Origin: Cutibacterium equinum
GTDB lineage: Bacteria; Actinomycetota; Actinomycetes; Propionibacteriales; Propionibacteriaceae
Direction of reading: 5' to 3'
Length of the DNA: 64,000 bases
Assembly: GCF_028021195.1 (NCBI RefSeq)
Contig: NZ_CP115668.1
Span: 620,001 to 684,000, forward strand
Within the stretch, counting starts at the first letter, position 1, and each line of letters starts with the position of its first letter. Position numbers and translations under genes: made by a program. The notes beneath the pieces are model-generated. The model was not told where the DNA came from. It did not search any database and was given only the letters and a program-made list of their open reading frames with translations. Positions 8,045 to 17,418 of the stretch are shown piece after piece.

Positions 8045-9769
8045 TCAGACGCCAGTGTGCGGCAGAGCGTGACCGCGGCCGTCAGCCGGGGCTGAGGCAC
8101 TAGGAGCGGCGGTCGTCGGAGCTGAGGTGGCCGGGGCTGTCGAGGCCGGCGTGGTCACCGTGACCTGGGAAACCACGGACTGGGCCAAGGACAGGGTCAC
8201 CTCGTGGTCGCCAGCAGCCAGGGCCGGCAGATCGAGGGATCCCGAACCCTTGGCGTCGGTCGTCATGGTGTCGACCTCGGTGCCGTCGACAGCCACGACG
8301 TAACCGGTGTCAGGCTCGAGGTTCTTGCCGGTCGCGACATTGCCGGCAACGGTGAACTCAGCCTTGCGGTATGCCGGTCCGCGCAGGTCCTGCGGCAGGG
8401 AGTTCATGTGCACCTTCATGGACTCGCCCACGTCCTGACGGGACTCGTCAGTGCCGAAGTTCTTCGAGACGAGCTGGAAGGGGTTCTTGGATCCCTTGAC
8501 GATGCCGATGATGCCGAAGTCGGAGTCGTTCGACAGCGTGACAGTGGCCCCGCCGTGGGTCACCGCAACTCCCTCCACCTTGTCATGGGGGAAGGTGTTG
8601 CCGGACGGGTCAGAAGTCCACACCAGCTTGGTGACGTCGAGGTACAGCTCACCAACAGCCGGCTTGACACCGTGGGAAGTGAGAATCTCGGTGGCCTTCT
8701 GCTCGTCGTTCTTGGCCGACTTGTCAGCCGAGACGAGACCCTCAAGGGACTTGCCCTCGATGAGCAGACCACCCTTGTCGGCGTCGTAGGTCGCCCCCGG
8801 GATGGACTTCACGTCGTTGATGTTGGTGGCCTGGGACAGGTCGATCTTGTACAGACGCTTGAAGGTGTCCTTACCCGGGGCGCCGTCACGCTCGTCGACG
8901 AGCAGGGTGTGGTTACCCAGAGCCGTGATCTCGGAGACCGACGTTTTGGCCTCGCTCAGGTGCATCTGGTACAGGTACTGGCCAGTGATCTTCCCGCTCT
9001 TGACGTCGATGGTGACGATGCGGACGAAGGGGACCTTCTTGGAGCTGCCAGACAGGTCCGGGGTCTGCAGTGCTGACTGCATGGTTCCGACCAGGGTCTT
9101 GCCGTCCGGGGTCAGGGTCAGACCCTCCATGCCGCGGTTCGGGGTACGGAAGGCCAGCTCGCCCGGAAGGGTGCCGTCGAAGGGCTTGAGACGGGAGATC
9201 TCATGGCCTTCGGCGTCGAAATGGACGACATAGGGGCCGTACTCATCGGAGACCCAGAAGGTGCCGTCATCGGCCACGACCAGACCCTCGGAGTCGATGC
9301 CAGCCGCCGAGGGGGCAATTTCCTGGCCATTGATGTCAACGATCGTCTCGCCAGTGGATGCCTCCGGATTGACCGCACCGTTCATCGGGGTGCCGTCCTT
9401 GGCCACCAAGCCGATGCGCTTCACGAGGTCCATGTGGCCGTTGACCAGACGGAACTTGGCGATCGAGGGCTGGAACTTGACCGGCTCGATCTTCTCGTTG
9501 TCGGCATCAGAGTCAGTGTTGGGGCCGCGGTCGGTCAGACCGTAGTAGATGTCGTCAGGATCTCCGTTGCGATGGGCGAAGGCCGACCCGAATCCGCTGT
9601 CGGTGATCTTGACGCCATTCGGCTCTTCGGCCAACACCGGGGCATCCCCGGTGAACACCTCGATGGCGTCGGTGGTCGGTTCGGCGGAAGCAACTCCCGT
9701 GGCCAGCGGGCAGATGAGGGCAGCGGCGCAGGCGGTGGCCGCAAGGCCTCGGGTCAGGTGGCGATGCAT
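8045..9769 (-). CDS. Secreted phytase-like esterase with truncated LPXTG tail
   Basis: A 574-residue exported protein of the 'esterase-like activity of phytase' family (PF13449-type propeller). A Sec signal peptide (MHRHLTRGLAATACAAALI... to about residue 29) precedes the domain, with motifs such as GLTDRGPNTDSD, DSEGLVVADDGTFWVSDEYGP and NRGMEGLTLTPDGKTL. After the enzyme domain comes an Ig-like segment and a Thr/Ala/Pro/Ser-rich stalk typical of wall-anchored proteins. The protein then ends LPHTGV and stop: a sortase-type LPXTG motif is present, but the hydrophobic helix and basic tail that normally follow are absent. It may therefore be released rather than wall-linked. The substrate is unproven; phosphate esters are a family-based guess. 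Confidence 0.85.
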   Translation of the reverse strand: MHRHLTRGLAATACAAALICPLATGVASAEPTTDAIEVFTGDAPVLAEEPNGVKITDSGFGSAFAHRNGDPDDIYYGLTDRGPNTDSDADNEKIEPVKFQPSIAKFRLVNGHMDLVKRIGLVAKDGTPMNGAVNPEASTGETIVDINGQEIAPSAAGIDSEGLVVADDGTFWVSDEYGPYVVHFDAEGHEISRLKPFDGTLPGELAFRTPNRGMEGLTLTPDGKTLVGTMQSALQTPDLSGSSKKVPFVRIVTIDVKSGKITGQYLYQMHLSEAKTSVSEITALGNHTLLVDERDGAPGKDTFKRLYKIDLSQATNINDVKSIPGATYDADKGGLLIEGKSLEGLVSADKSAKNDEQKATEILTSHGVKPAVGELYLDVTKLVWTSDPSGNTFPHDKVEGVAVTHGGATVTLSNDSDFGIIGIVKGSKNPFQLVSKNFGTDESRQDVGESMKVHMNSLPQDLRGPAYRKAEFTVAGNVATGKNLEPDTGYVVAVDGTEVDTMTTDAKGSGSLDLPALAAGDHEVTLSLAQSVVSQVTVTTPASTAPATSAPTTAAPSASAPADGRGHALPHTGV

Positions 9770-9842
9770 GATTCGTCCTCTCTACGACGTACCGTGCCAG
9801 TCCATCGCGCTCATGTGACATGACGGTGACGTCAACATGACA

Positions 9843-9885
9843 GCGCGACGTCGTGCCGACAACAGTCCTCGGCACGACGTCGCGC
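9843..9885 (-). terminator. Terminator of the metal ABC operon
   Basis: A perfect 17-bp stem (9843-9859 with 9869-9885) with a nine-base loop begins 13 bases beyond the stop of the metal permease gene. It has no U tract, as is usual for high-G+C actinobacteria. Confidence 0.7.
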
Positions 9886-9897
9886 GGCAGTCACAGC

Positions 9898-10752
9898 TCA
9901 GGCGACCCGATGGCTCCAACCGTGGTGCCGACGAATCGCGCCCACGATGAGGCACACCACGTAGATGAGAAAGCTCACCGTCGTCACGTAGGGGCTGATC
10001 GGCAGGCCAGGCCCCAACGACAGGAGGATGCCACCCACCGCGGAGACCGTCGCGAAGATGATCGACAGCAGGCACAGTGCCAGCGGATGTGCCGTCACCT
10101 TGGCGGCTGCGGCACTGGGAGTGATGAGCAGGCTCAGCACCAGGAGGGCACCGACCAGCTGTATCGCCATGGCGGTCGTCAGACCCAGTAACAGCATGAA
10201 GACGATCGACAGGAACCGCATGGGCACTCCCCGAGCACGGGCCGCCTCAGGATCCACCGACGCGAAGAACAACGGTCTCCATATGATCCCCAGAATCACG
10301 GCGACGAGGACTGCCACTCCGACCAAGGTGCTCAGTTCAGTGGTGTCGACGGCGACGATCTGTCCGGTCAACAGGCCGAATTTGTTGGACGATCTGCCCT
10401 TGTAGAGGCTCAGGAAGAGCACACCAATGCCCATGCCGAAGGGCAGCATGATGCCGATGGAGGCGTTGCGCTCGGCAGCTTTGACGCCCAGCAGCCCCAA
10501 GATGAGGGCAGCCACCAACGAGCCGACCACCGCCCCCTTCGTGACCGATGCCCCGAAGAACAGGGCGACTGCGGCACCTGCGAAGGACAGCTCGGAGGTG
10601 CCGTGAACAGCGAAGGCCAGGTCGCGGGCATGGATCATCGGTCCGATGAGACCTGCCAGAACACCCAGGATGATTCCGGCCATGAGCGAACCGTGGACCA
10701 AGGGAACGAGCTGGCTGAAGCTGTCGAAGTTGATGATGGTGGAGACATCCAT
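9898..10752 (-). CDS. Metal (Zn/Mn) ABC transporter permease
   Basis: A 284-residue integral membrane protein of the ABC-3 family (ZnuB/MntB/PsaC). About eight hydrophobic helices are visible, among them GSLMAGIILGVLAGLIGPMI, AVLVAVILGIIW and AIQLVGALLVLSLLITPSAAA, the latter being the conserved helix and coupling region. Start ATG 10752 lies two bases past the ATPase stop region, so the two genes are co-translated; longer upstream readings run inside the ATPase gene. It is the last gene of the operon binding protein, ATPase, permease, followed by a strong hairpin. The metal cannot be deduced from this subunit. Confidence 0.9.
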   Translation of the reverse strand: MDVSTIINFDSFSQLVPLVHGSLMAGIILGVLAGLIGPMIHARDLAFAVHGTSELSFAGAAVALFFGASVTKGAVVGSLVAALILGLLGVKAAERNASIGIMLPFGMGIGVLFLSLYKGRSSNKFGLLTGQIVAVDTTELSTLVGVAVLVAVILGIIWRPLFFASVDPEAARARGVPMRFLSIVFMLLLGLTTAMAIQLVGALLVLSLLITPSAAAAKVTAHPLALCLLSIIFATVSAVGGILLSLGPGLPISPYVTTVSFLIYVVCLIVGAIRRHHGWSHRVA

Positions 10753-10753
10753 G

Positions 10754-11605
10754 TCAGAGTGACTCCTTGCCCTCGGTGAGCTTCGGGCCGTGCGGATGCG
10801 ACGGTCCTTCGTCGTCGGCCAACACGATGATCCGGTCGTCATGACGGAACACCTCGACAGGGGAGTCGTAGAGGTCGGTGAGGACCTCGGACCGAAGTAC
10901 CTCGTCAGGCGTGCCGACGCGAACCTTGCCGCCAGCGACGTACACCACGCGATCGACGTAAGGCAGGACCGGGTTGATCTCGTGGGTGACGAAGAGCACG
11001 CCGAGATTTCTGGTCCGACGAGCGTTGTCGATGAGAGTGGTGACCTCCTGCTGGTGGCGCAGGTCAAGGCTGGACAGCGGCTCATCGCACAGCAGCAGCT
11101 CGGGATCGGTGACGAGGGCCTGGGCGATGCGCAGGCGCTGTTGCTCACCACCGGATGTCATCGTCAGCGGGACGTCCGCGAAGGCGGTGGCACCCACCGA
11201 GGCGATGGCATCGTCAATGCGACGGCGTCGAGAGCGGCTGAACCAGCCGAATCCCCACTTGTGGCCGTCGATCCCCATGCCCACCAGATCGCGGCCGCGA
11301 ATCGGGGCCGTCGTCTCCAATGAGCGTTGCTGTGGGATGTAACCGATGTGAGTCGAGCCACGACGCACCGGAGCCCCGGCCACCATCGCGGAACCGGCCG
11401 TCAGCGGAGTCTGTCCGAGCAGGACCCTCAGCAGGGTGGTCTTGCCCGCCCCGTTGGGGCCCAGAACGGCGATGAACTCGCCGGGCTCGACGACGAGATC
11501 CAGCCCTGACCACAGCACCCGGTCCCCGAAGGCAACCTCGGCGCCGGTGAGTCTGGCGGGCTCGATCCTCGTCGTCTCGGAGTTGTCACAGCGATGCGAT
11601 GACAC
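10754..11605 (-). CDS. Metal (Zn/Mn) ABC transporter ATP-binding protein
   Basis: A 283-residue ATPase of the ZnuC/MntA class. Walker A is GPNGAGKTT (49-57), the signature is TSGGEQQR (150-157), Walker B is LLLCDEP, and the switch histidine lies in FVTHEINP. The signature starts with T instead of the usual L. It starts with GTG at 11605, only five bases from the stop of the binding-protein gene. The C-terminal 40 residues carry several His and Asp (FRHDDR, SHPHGP), a possible regulatory metal site. It supplies energy to the permease encoded immediately downstream. Confidence 0.9.
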   Translation of the reverse strand: MSSHRCDNSETTRIEPARLTGAEVAFGDRVLWSGLDLVVEPGEFIAVLGPNGAGKTTLLRVLLGQTPLTAGSAMVAGAPVRRGSTHIGYIPQQRSLETTAPIRGRDLVGMGIDGHKWGFGWFSRSRRRRIDDAIASVGATAFADVPLTMTSGGEQQRLRIAQALVTDPELLLCDEPLSSLDLRHQQEVTTLIDNARRTRNLGVLFVTHEINPVLPYVDRVVYVAGGKVRVGTPDEVLRSEVLTDLYDSPVEVFRHDDRIIVLADDEGPSHPHGPKLTEGKESL

Positions 11606-11610
11606 GAGTG

Positions 11611-12543
11611 TCAGGCTAAGCCGTTGTCAATGTCGGTGATGGCCTTGGCGATGAAGTCCTGGTAGGTGTCGACACCTTTGGGGAAGGTCTCCCACACGCC
11701 GACCTGCTGGATTCCCGCCCCCTTGGCGGCCTTCTGCAACTCCTTGGTGACGTCGTCGCTGGTCTGGCCGTTGACCAGGAGGATGGACGCCTTCTTGTCA
11801 GCAATGAGCGTGGTGGTCTCGTGGACGACCTTGGTCGACGGGCCAGCCTCGGTCTCGGACTGCTCGACGAACTCCTCAGGGGTGATGTTCTTGATCTTCA
11901 TGTCCTCGAGCAGGTAGCCAACCACCGGCTCGGTGGCAATGGCGGTGCTGTTCGGGTGCTTTTCGCCGACCGTGGCAGCTTGGGCCTTGAGGTCATCCAG
12001 CTTGGATTCAAAGTCCTTGAGGTTCGACTCGAAGGTGGCCTTGTTGTCTGGGGAGGCCTTGACCAGATCGGACTCGACGACCTTGGCAACCTTGCGGGCG
12101 CTGTCGATCGAGAAGAAGACGTGCTCGTTGAACTCCTCCTGGCCGGGCTTCTTGAGGCCAGAGGTCTCGACGGCGTCAATGAGGGTGGCCTTGGAACCGG
12201 TGCTCTTGACGAGTTTGGGAGCCCAGTCGTCGTAGCCGCCACCGTTGGCAATGGCGATCTTGGCCTTGGAGAAGGCGAGCTTGTCCTTGGCAGTGGCCTC
12301 GTAGTCGTGGGGGTCTTGGTCGGGGCTGTCAATGACGGAGTGGACGTTCACCTTGTCCCCGCCGATCGCTTGGGCGACCGAACCCCAGACGTTGGTCGAG
12401 GCGACGATGTCCACCTTGTCCGTCGCAGCGGCGGTGGAGGAAGTACTTGAGGTGGAGGAGCCGGAATCAGAGTTGCCGGAACAACCAGCCATACCCAAAG
12501 CGCAGGCACTGACGGTTGCGATGGCCAGAAGACGACGATACAT
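11611..12543 (-). CDS. Metal-binding ABC lipoprotein (TroA/ZnuA family)
   Basis: A 310-residue cluster A-I receptor. The signal peptide ends at LGMAGC (lipidated Cys21), then a Ser/Thr linker. Likely metal ligands by position are His79 (DPHDYE), His141 (NEHVFF), Glu205 (ATEPVVGY) and Asp263/264 (TSDDV). A His-His-Glu-Asp set resembles manganese receptors of the PsaA type more than three-histidine zinc receptors, and there is no His-rich loop. However, a Zur-like box lies upstream, so the metal remains open between zinc and manganese. It heads the operon and is divergent from putA. Confidence 0.88.
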   Translation of the reverse strand: MYRRLLAIATVSACALGMAGCSGNSDSGSSTSSTSSTAAATDKVDIVASTNVWGSVAQAIGGDKVNVHSVIDSPDQDPHDYEATAKDKLAFSKAKIAIANGGGYDDWAPKLVKSTGSKATLIDAVETSGLKKPGQEEFNEHVFFSIDSARKVAKVVESDLVKASPDNKATFESNLKDFESKLDDLKAQAATVGEKHPNSTAIATEPVVGYLLEDMKIKNITPEEFVEQSETEAGPSTKVVHETTTLIADKKASILLVNGQTSDDVTKELQKAAKGAGIQQVGVWETFPKGVDTYQDFIAKAITDIDNGLA

Positions 12544-12570
12544 GTGGTGTTCCCCTTTTCGATGCGCAAG

Positions 12571-12585
12571 TGAGAATCATTATCG
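12571..12585 (-). promoter_or_regulatory. Zur/Fur-type operator candidate
   Basis: TGAGAATCATTATCG, 28 bases upstream of the metal-receptor start, is an imperfect palindrome close to the actinobacterial Zur pattern TGAAAATGATTTTCA. Binding by Zur (or a Fur relative) would repress the importer when metal is plentiful. Confidence 0.45.
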
Positions 12586-12751
12586 GCCGAATATGAGGGG
12601 CAGACAACGTAGGGTGACCATACAACTGGCCAGGACACGCCGTCAGTAACGCATCACACCCCGCTCGCTCATTCACTGCCGCCATGGCCATCGCGACGAG
12701 GCCGTCGACGAACTGCGTGTTGGCGTCCTGGCTGACGGCTACAGTCGTGCC

Positions 12752-15700
12752 ATGAGCATCGACGCTGATTCGTGGGTATCCCCATCCCCACGCCCTGCTG
12801 ACCTGGTTGACGAGGCTGTCGAGCAGGTTCACGCCTGGCTGCGAGACACCAATGGAGCGTCCAAGCGGCGCACAGATCGAGCACAGATTGCTGCGGGTCT
12901 GCTTTCCGACGTGCTGTCCCACCCGGCAGGTCTGCCCTTCACCCTGGCATTCATCGACCGGGTCGTGCGTCCCGAGGACGCCCGCACGGCTGCGGCGAAT
13001 CTGGCGGAGCTGTCCAAAACGGATTACTCCTTCCTGCCGACGGCACTGCAGATGGCGGTGCGGGTCGGTGGCCGGATGGCTCCGGTCGCTCCCGACGTCG
13101 TCGTCCCGGCAGCACGCAATGCCCTGCGCCAGATGGTCGGACACCTCGTCGTCGATGCTCGGCCTGGGCCGTTGACTCGCACCCTCAAGTCACTGCGCAG
13201 CTCGGGGGTGAGACTCAACCTCAACCTGCTGGGCGAGGCTGTGCTGGGAGATCGCGAGGCCGAATCCCGCCTTGAGGGGACGATGGCCCTGTTGGCCCGT
13301 GACGACGTCGACTACGTCTCGATCAAGATCTCAGCCGTGGTCAACCAGCTCGATCTGTGGGCCCATGAGGCGACGGTCGACGAGGTCGTCGAGCAGTTGT
13401 TGCCGCTGTACCACCTGGCCGCGAACTCCCCGAAGCCGAAGTTCATCAACCTGGACATGGAGGAGTACCACGATCTTGATCTGACGATCGGGGTCTTCCA
13501 GAAGCTTCTCGACCGCCCCGAACTGCACAATCTGGAGGCCGGCATCGTCCTGCAGGCCTATCTACCCGACTCCTTGGCCGCCTTGCAGGGCCTCGTCGAG
13601 TGGGCTGACCGCCGCACCTCATCTGGAGGGGCTGGTATCAAGGTGCGCCTGGTCAAGGGGGCCAACCTCGCCATGGAGCGGGTGGACGCCGAGATCCACG
13701 GCTGGCAGCAGACGCCGTGGCCCTCGAAGCTCGCCACCGACACCAACTACAAGCGGATCCTCGACTGGGCCCTGACCCCGGAACGCACCCGCTCCGTGCG
13801 CTACGGCGTCGCCGGGCACAACCTCTTCGACATCGCCCTGGCCAAGCTGCTCTCACAGCGCCGTGGGGTCGGTGACCGGGTCGAGTTCGAGATGCTGCTC
13901 GGCATGGCCCCCGACCAGGTGGAGCGCATCGGAGCCGACGTCGGTGGGCTGCTGCTGTACACCCCGGTCGTCGACCCGGCCCATTTCGACGTCGCCATCA
14001 GCTACTTGGTGCGTCGCCTGGAGGAGAACGCTGCCAGTGAGAACTTCATGTCGGCGATCTTCCAGCTCGGCCACGACTCCGACCTCTTCGCTCGTGAGGA
14101 GGCGAGGTTCCGTACCGCCGTGGCCGGGATCACTCGTGATGTGCCTGAGCCTCGTCGCCGACAAGAGCCGGACCGGGTGCCTGACCTTTCCCACGGGTTC
14201 GTCCAGTCGACCGACTCCGATCCCTCCCTGCCCAATATCCGCGCGTGGGCCGGGACGGTTGCCGAGGAAATGCAGGATTGCCAATTGGGGGCGACCACCC
14301 TGGCCGTCAACCACATCGACACCATCGGTGAGGTTGATGCCGTCATCGCCACAGCCCTTGGTGCCCAGAAGGGATGGGCGGGACGAGGCGGTCACGAGCG
14401 TGCCGAGATACTGCGTAGGGTGGCCGATGCCTTCGCCTCTCGTCGTGGTGATCTGCTGGCGGTGGCCGGTGCCGAAACCGGCAAGATCGTGGCCGAGGGT
14501 GACGTCGAGGTCTCCGAGGCCATCGACTTCGCCGCCTGGTACGCCGACCGGGCAGAGGAGCTTGAGACGGTCGATGGGGCCGAGTTCGTGCCGCCGCGGG
14601 TGACCGTCGTCACCCCGCCGTGGAACTTCGCCCTGTCGATCACCGCCGGCTCCACCCTGTCGGCCCTGGCCGCCGGATCGTCGGTACTGCTCAAGCCGGC
14701 CCCGCAGGCTCGCCACTGTGCCGCCGTCATCGCGGAGTGCTTGTGGGAAGCGGGAATCCCGCGCGATGTCCTGCACCTGGTCGACGTCGAGGAGAACGAG
14801 GTTGGCAAGCGCCTGGTGAGTCACCCCGAGGTTGATCGAGTCATCCTCACTGGGGCTTGGGACACCGCCAAACTCTTCCGCTCCTGGCGTCATGACTTGC
14901 CGGTACTGGCCGAGACCAGTGGCAAGAACTCCATCATCGTCACCGAGAACGCTGACTACGATCTGGCTGCCGCCGACATCATTAAGTCGGCCTTCGGCAA
15001 CGCCGGACAGAAGTGCTCGGCAGCCTCCCTCATCATTCTCGTGGGTCAGGCCTACCATTCTGAGAGGTTGCGCAACCAGATCCTTGACGCAGCCTCCTCC
15101 ATCCGTGTCGGGTCACCGGCGGACCTGCGTTCCCAGATGGGCCCGCTGGCCGAACCTGCCAAGGGCAAGCTCCTCGACGGTCTGACGAAGCTTGATCCGG
15201 GCCAGGTATGGGCCCTCAAACCGGAGCGCATCGACGAGGAGGGACGGTACTGGTCTCCTGGGGTGCGCGGTGGTATCAAACCTGGTGATCCCTACCACCT
15301 CACCGAGTACTTCGGTCCGGTCACCGGAATCATGTACGCCCCCGATCTGGCTACTGCCATTGAGTATCAGAACGGCACCGCTTTCGGGCTGACAGCCGGT
15401 CTGCATTCCCTGGACCCATCCGAGATCGAGTTCTGGGCCGAGCGGGTCAAGGCCGGAAACCTTTATGTCAACCGCGGTATCACGGGCGCCATCGTCGGTC
15501 GTCAGCCCTTCGGTGGCTGGAAGCGTTCGGCGGTGGGTCCAGGCGCCAAGGCAGGCGGCTACCACTATCTGCAGGTGCTGGGATCCTGGCGTCGCGCCGA
15601 CGTGACAACCCCAACTCCAGCCGATCGTCCGTGTGCCCTGGTGGAACAGTTCGTCGGGCATGTTGAAGGAATCATCAGCCGCGATGAGCGCACCTGGCTG

Positions 15701-16210
15701 CTCGACGCCGTCTCCCGCGACGCCCACGAGTGGGACGAGTGGTTCGGACGCTCCACCGACATCGGTGGGTTGGAACGCGAGCGCAACGTGCTGCGTTATC
15801 GTCCGGCTACCACCCAGGTGCGCGGGTGCGCCGATGCCAAGACCGTTGACGTTGCCCGCGTCATCTCGGCCGGCCTCCTGGCCGCTGGCCACGAGATGTC
15901 GGTGAGTCTGGACTCTGGTCTCGACGAAGGTCTGGGTCGGGCCTTGCGCTCGGTGGGGGTTGCCGTCACCACTGCCAGCGACGAGGACTGGTACGCCAGC
16001 CTGGGTGCTGGCCGGGTCCGGCTCGTCGGTGGCGATCCGTCACGGGCCGCCGATGAGGCCGACGGTGACCCCGATCTGGCCATATGGGCCAACGAAGTCA
16101 CCAGCGCACCGCAGATCGAGTTGTTGCCCTTCCTACGGGAGCAGTCGGTATCGGTGACGGCCCACCGATTCGGCAACCCGGACACCGGAGCCCTCTCGGT
16201 GAAGCTGTGA
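12752..16210 (+). CDS. putA: Bifunctional proline dehydrogenase / glutamate-semialdehyde dehydrogenase
   Basis: A 1152-residue PutA that converts proline to glutamate in two steps, passing electrons to FAD/quinone and NAD+. The N-terminal half holds the proline dehydrogenase barrel, with RLVKGANLAMERVDAE, YGVAGHNLFDIALA and a LVRRLEEN substrate motif. The second half is an aldehyde dehydrogenase with PPWNFALSI, ETSGKNSI and catalytic cysteine 755 in NAGQKCSAAS. A further C-terminal domain of about 150 residues follows. There is no ribbon-helix-helix DNA-binding domain, so it is not autoregulatory. ATG 12752 is the start used. No proline permease (putP) is adjacent. It fits a lifestyle of consuming host amino acids. 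Confidence 0.95.
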   Translation: MSIDADSWVSPSPRPADLVDEAVEQVHAWLRDTNGASKRRTDRAQIAAGLLSDVLSHPAGLPFTLAFIDRVVRPEDARTAAANLAELSKTDYSFLPTALQMAVRVGGRMAPVAPDVVVPAARNALRQMVGHLVVDARPGPLTRTLKSLRSSGVRLNLNLLGEAVLGDREAESRLEGTMALLARDDVDYVSIKISAVVNQLDLWAHEATVDEVVEQLLPLYHLAANSPKPKFINLDMEEYHDLDLTIGVFQKLLDRPELHNLEAGIVLQAYLPDSLAALQGLVEWADRRTSSGGAGIKVRLVKGANLAMERVDAEIHGWQQTPWPSKLATDTNYKRILDWALTPERTRSVRYGVAGHNLFDIALAKLLSQRRGVGDRVEFEMLLGMAPDQVERIGADVGGLLLYTPVVDPAHFDVAISYLVRRLEENAASENFMSAIFQLGHDSDLFAREEARFRTAVAGITRDVPEPRRRQEPDRVPDLSHGFVQSTDSDPSLPNIRAWAGTVAEEMQDCQLGATTLAVNHIDTIGEVDAVIATALGAQKGWAGRGGHERAEILRRVADAFASRRGDLLAVAGAETGKIVAEGDVEVSEAIDFAAWYADRAEELETVDGAEFVPPRVTVVTPPWNFALSITAGSTLSALAAGSSVLLKPAPQARHCAAVIAECLWEAGIPRDVLHLVDVEENEVGKRLVSHPEVDRVILTGAWDTAKLFRSWRHDLPVLAETSGKNSIIVTENADYDLAAADIIKSAFGNAGQKCSAASLIILVGQAYHSERLRNQILDAASSIRVGSPADLRSQMGPLAEPAKGKLLDGLTKLDPGQVWALKPERIDEEGRYWSPGVRGGIKPGDPYHLTEYFGPVTGIMYAPDLATAIEYQNGTAFGLTAGLHSLDPSEIEFWAERVKAGNLYVNRGITGAIVGRQPFGGWKRSAVGPGAKAGGYHYLQVLGSWRRADVTTPTPADRPCALVEQFVGHVEGIISRDERTWLLDAVSRDAHEWDEWFGRSTDIGGLERERNVLRYRPATTQVRGCADAKTVDVARVISAGLLAAGHEMSVSLDSGLDEGLGRALRSVGVAVTTASDEDWYASLGAGRVRLVGGDPSRAADEADGDPDLAIWANEVTSAPQIELLPFLREQSVSVTAHRFGNPDTGALSVKL

Positions 16211-16399
16211 GGTGATTCGGCTCAGCGCCGTCGGTCGGCCCGCTCGTCCATCGCTCGGATGATGACATGCAGGATCTGTACAGTAACGAGGAGTGGGCAG
16301 GATTCCCGTTGACTGTTTGCCTGGCGGGACGTCGCTGTGAACGTATCCGTCGTGTCCCCACGTTTGGTAAGTGTTGACAACCAGGAAAGAAGTTGAACG

Positions 16400-17287
16400 A
16401 TGACTGATAACACGCCGCCACAACAGCCACGTGAGGGTGACCAGTTTCCCCCACAGGGTCACGGTTTCCCGCAAGGACAGGGGTTCCCGCAAGGACAGGG
16501 GTTCCCGCAGGGACAAGGCTTCCCACAGGGGCAGAATCCTCACCAGGGAGTTGATCCTCAGGCCGGGAATTACGCTCCGTACGGCGCATCTGCGGCTCAG
16601 GGGGCTTACCCTCAGCCCAATCGCACGCCACAGCAGTCTTTCCCGCAAGCTCCGGCCCTCGGCAACTCCATTTCGGGGGTTATTCGCGGTGCACTGGGCA
16701 ACGTCCGCCGGCTCGCTGTCGTCGCGGGCTTGGTACTGAGCTTTCTCTCGATGTTGATGCCATGGGTTGGCCTCAAGGACGGCGGTGACAAACTGACTCT
16801 GAATGGCCTGAGCATTATGGGCATAAGTGCACATGACTATGACGGGGGCCAAGGCCTGACGGGAGGCTGGACCGCACGGCTGTGGCTGACGGTCCTGGTC
16901 ATGCTGGCCTTCCTCATCATGGCTGTTGTTGCCGCTGTTGCCGATGGTCTGGTTTCTCGCAATTATGAGATCACCCTCACTGCGCTGGCCGGGGCACTTC
17001 TGCTACTCATGATCTGGGGAGTGATCAACGCGACGAACCAGAAGGGCACGTTCTCCAACGGCAGCTCTCAGTTCGGCGCGTGGCTCTTCCTCGTCTTCGT
17101 GTTGCTGACCGTGGCTGCACAGGTCTTGCAGCTCCTGGTCACCTTGAAGCGTTTCAGTGGTCCCAAGCCGAACGCATTTGGTCCAGGCCAGCCTCCCGTA
17201 CAGGGCCAGTGGGGTCCTACCCCCGGGCAGCAGCCCTCGAACTGGCAGCCTGCTCCCGGCCAGGCTGGCCCGCGTCAGGGAAGCTGA
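16400..17287 (+). CDS. Four-helix membrane protein with a repeated Gly-Gln-rich N terminus
   Basis: A 295-residue protein without a recognised family. The first 90 residues are disordered and rich in Gln, Gly and Pro, including four GFPQGQ repeats (residues about 22-45) encoded by 18-base direct repeats. Four hydrophobic helices follow (about 110-130, 165-190, 195-215, 230-255), then another Gly/Pro/Gln-rich tail (GPGQPPVQGQWG). Such Pro/Gln-rich cytoplasmic arms on small membrane proteins are common in actinobacteria and are often interaction or phosphorylation platforms, but no function is claimed. A GAAAG ribosome site precedes ATG 16400, and a strong hairpin follows the gene. Confidence 0.8.
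   Translation: MTDNTPPQQPREGDQFPPQGHGFPQGQGFPQGQGFPQGQGFPQGQNPHQGVDPQAGNYAPYGASAAQGAYPQPNRTPQQSFPQAPALGNSISGVIRGALGNVRRLAVVAGLVLSFLSMLMPWVGLKDGGDKLTLNGLSIMGISAHDYDGGQGLTGGWTARLWLTVLVMLAFLIMAVVAAVADGLVSRNYEITLTALAGALLLLMIWGVINATNQKGTFSNGSSQFGAWLFLVFVLLTVAAQVLQLLVTLKRFSGPKPNAFGPGQPPVQGQWGPTPGQQPSNWQPAPGQAGPRQGS
16463..16534 (+). repeat. Four 18-bp tandem repeats inside a coding region
   Basis: Units at 16463-16480, 16481-16498, 16499-16516 and 16517-16534 are near-identical (GGxTTCCCGCAAGGACAG type), the first two differing at one base. Each encodes GFPQGQ, so copy changes keep the frame. Confidence 0.9.
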
Positions 17288-17303
17288 GTTCACGGTGACG
17301 ACT

Positions 17304-17337
17304 GAACGGGGCACTGTCGCACGACAGTGCCCCGTTC
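17304..17337 (+). terminator. Rho-independent-like hairpin
   Basis: A perfect 16-bp stem (17304-17319 with 17322-17337), starting 17 bases after the stop of the repeat protein gene and ahead of pntA. It should separate the two transcripts. Confidence 0.75.
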
Positions 17338-17418
17338 GCTCATCCATCTGAATTGGATGTGGAGAAACGTGCAACCCCAATGTCGTGGACGAGGACGTTT
17401 GGCCGTAAAGTCACCATC

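Noticed and set aside
13853-15058. Open frame of 401 codons antisense to putA
   Set aside because: Mirrors the real gene in a high-G+C genome; rich in Gly, Asp, Gln and His with no domain.
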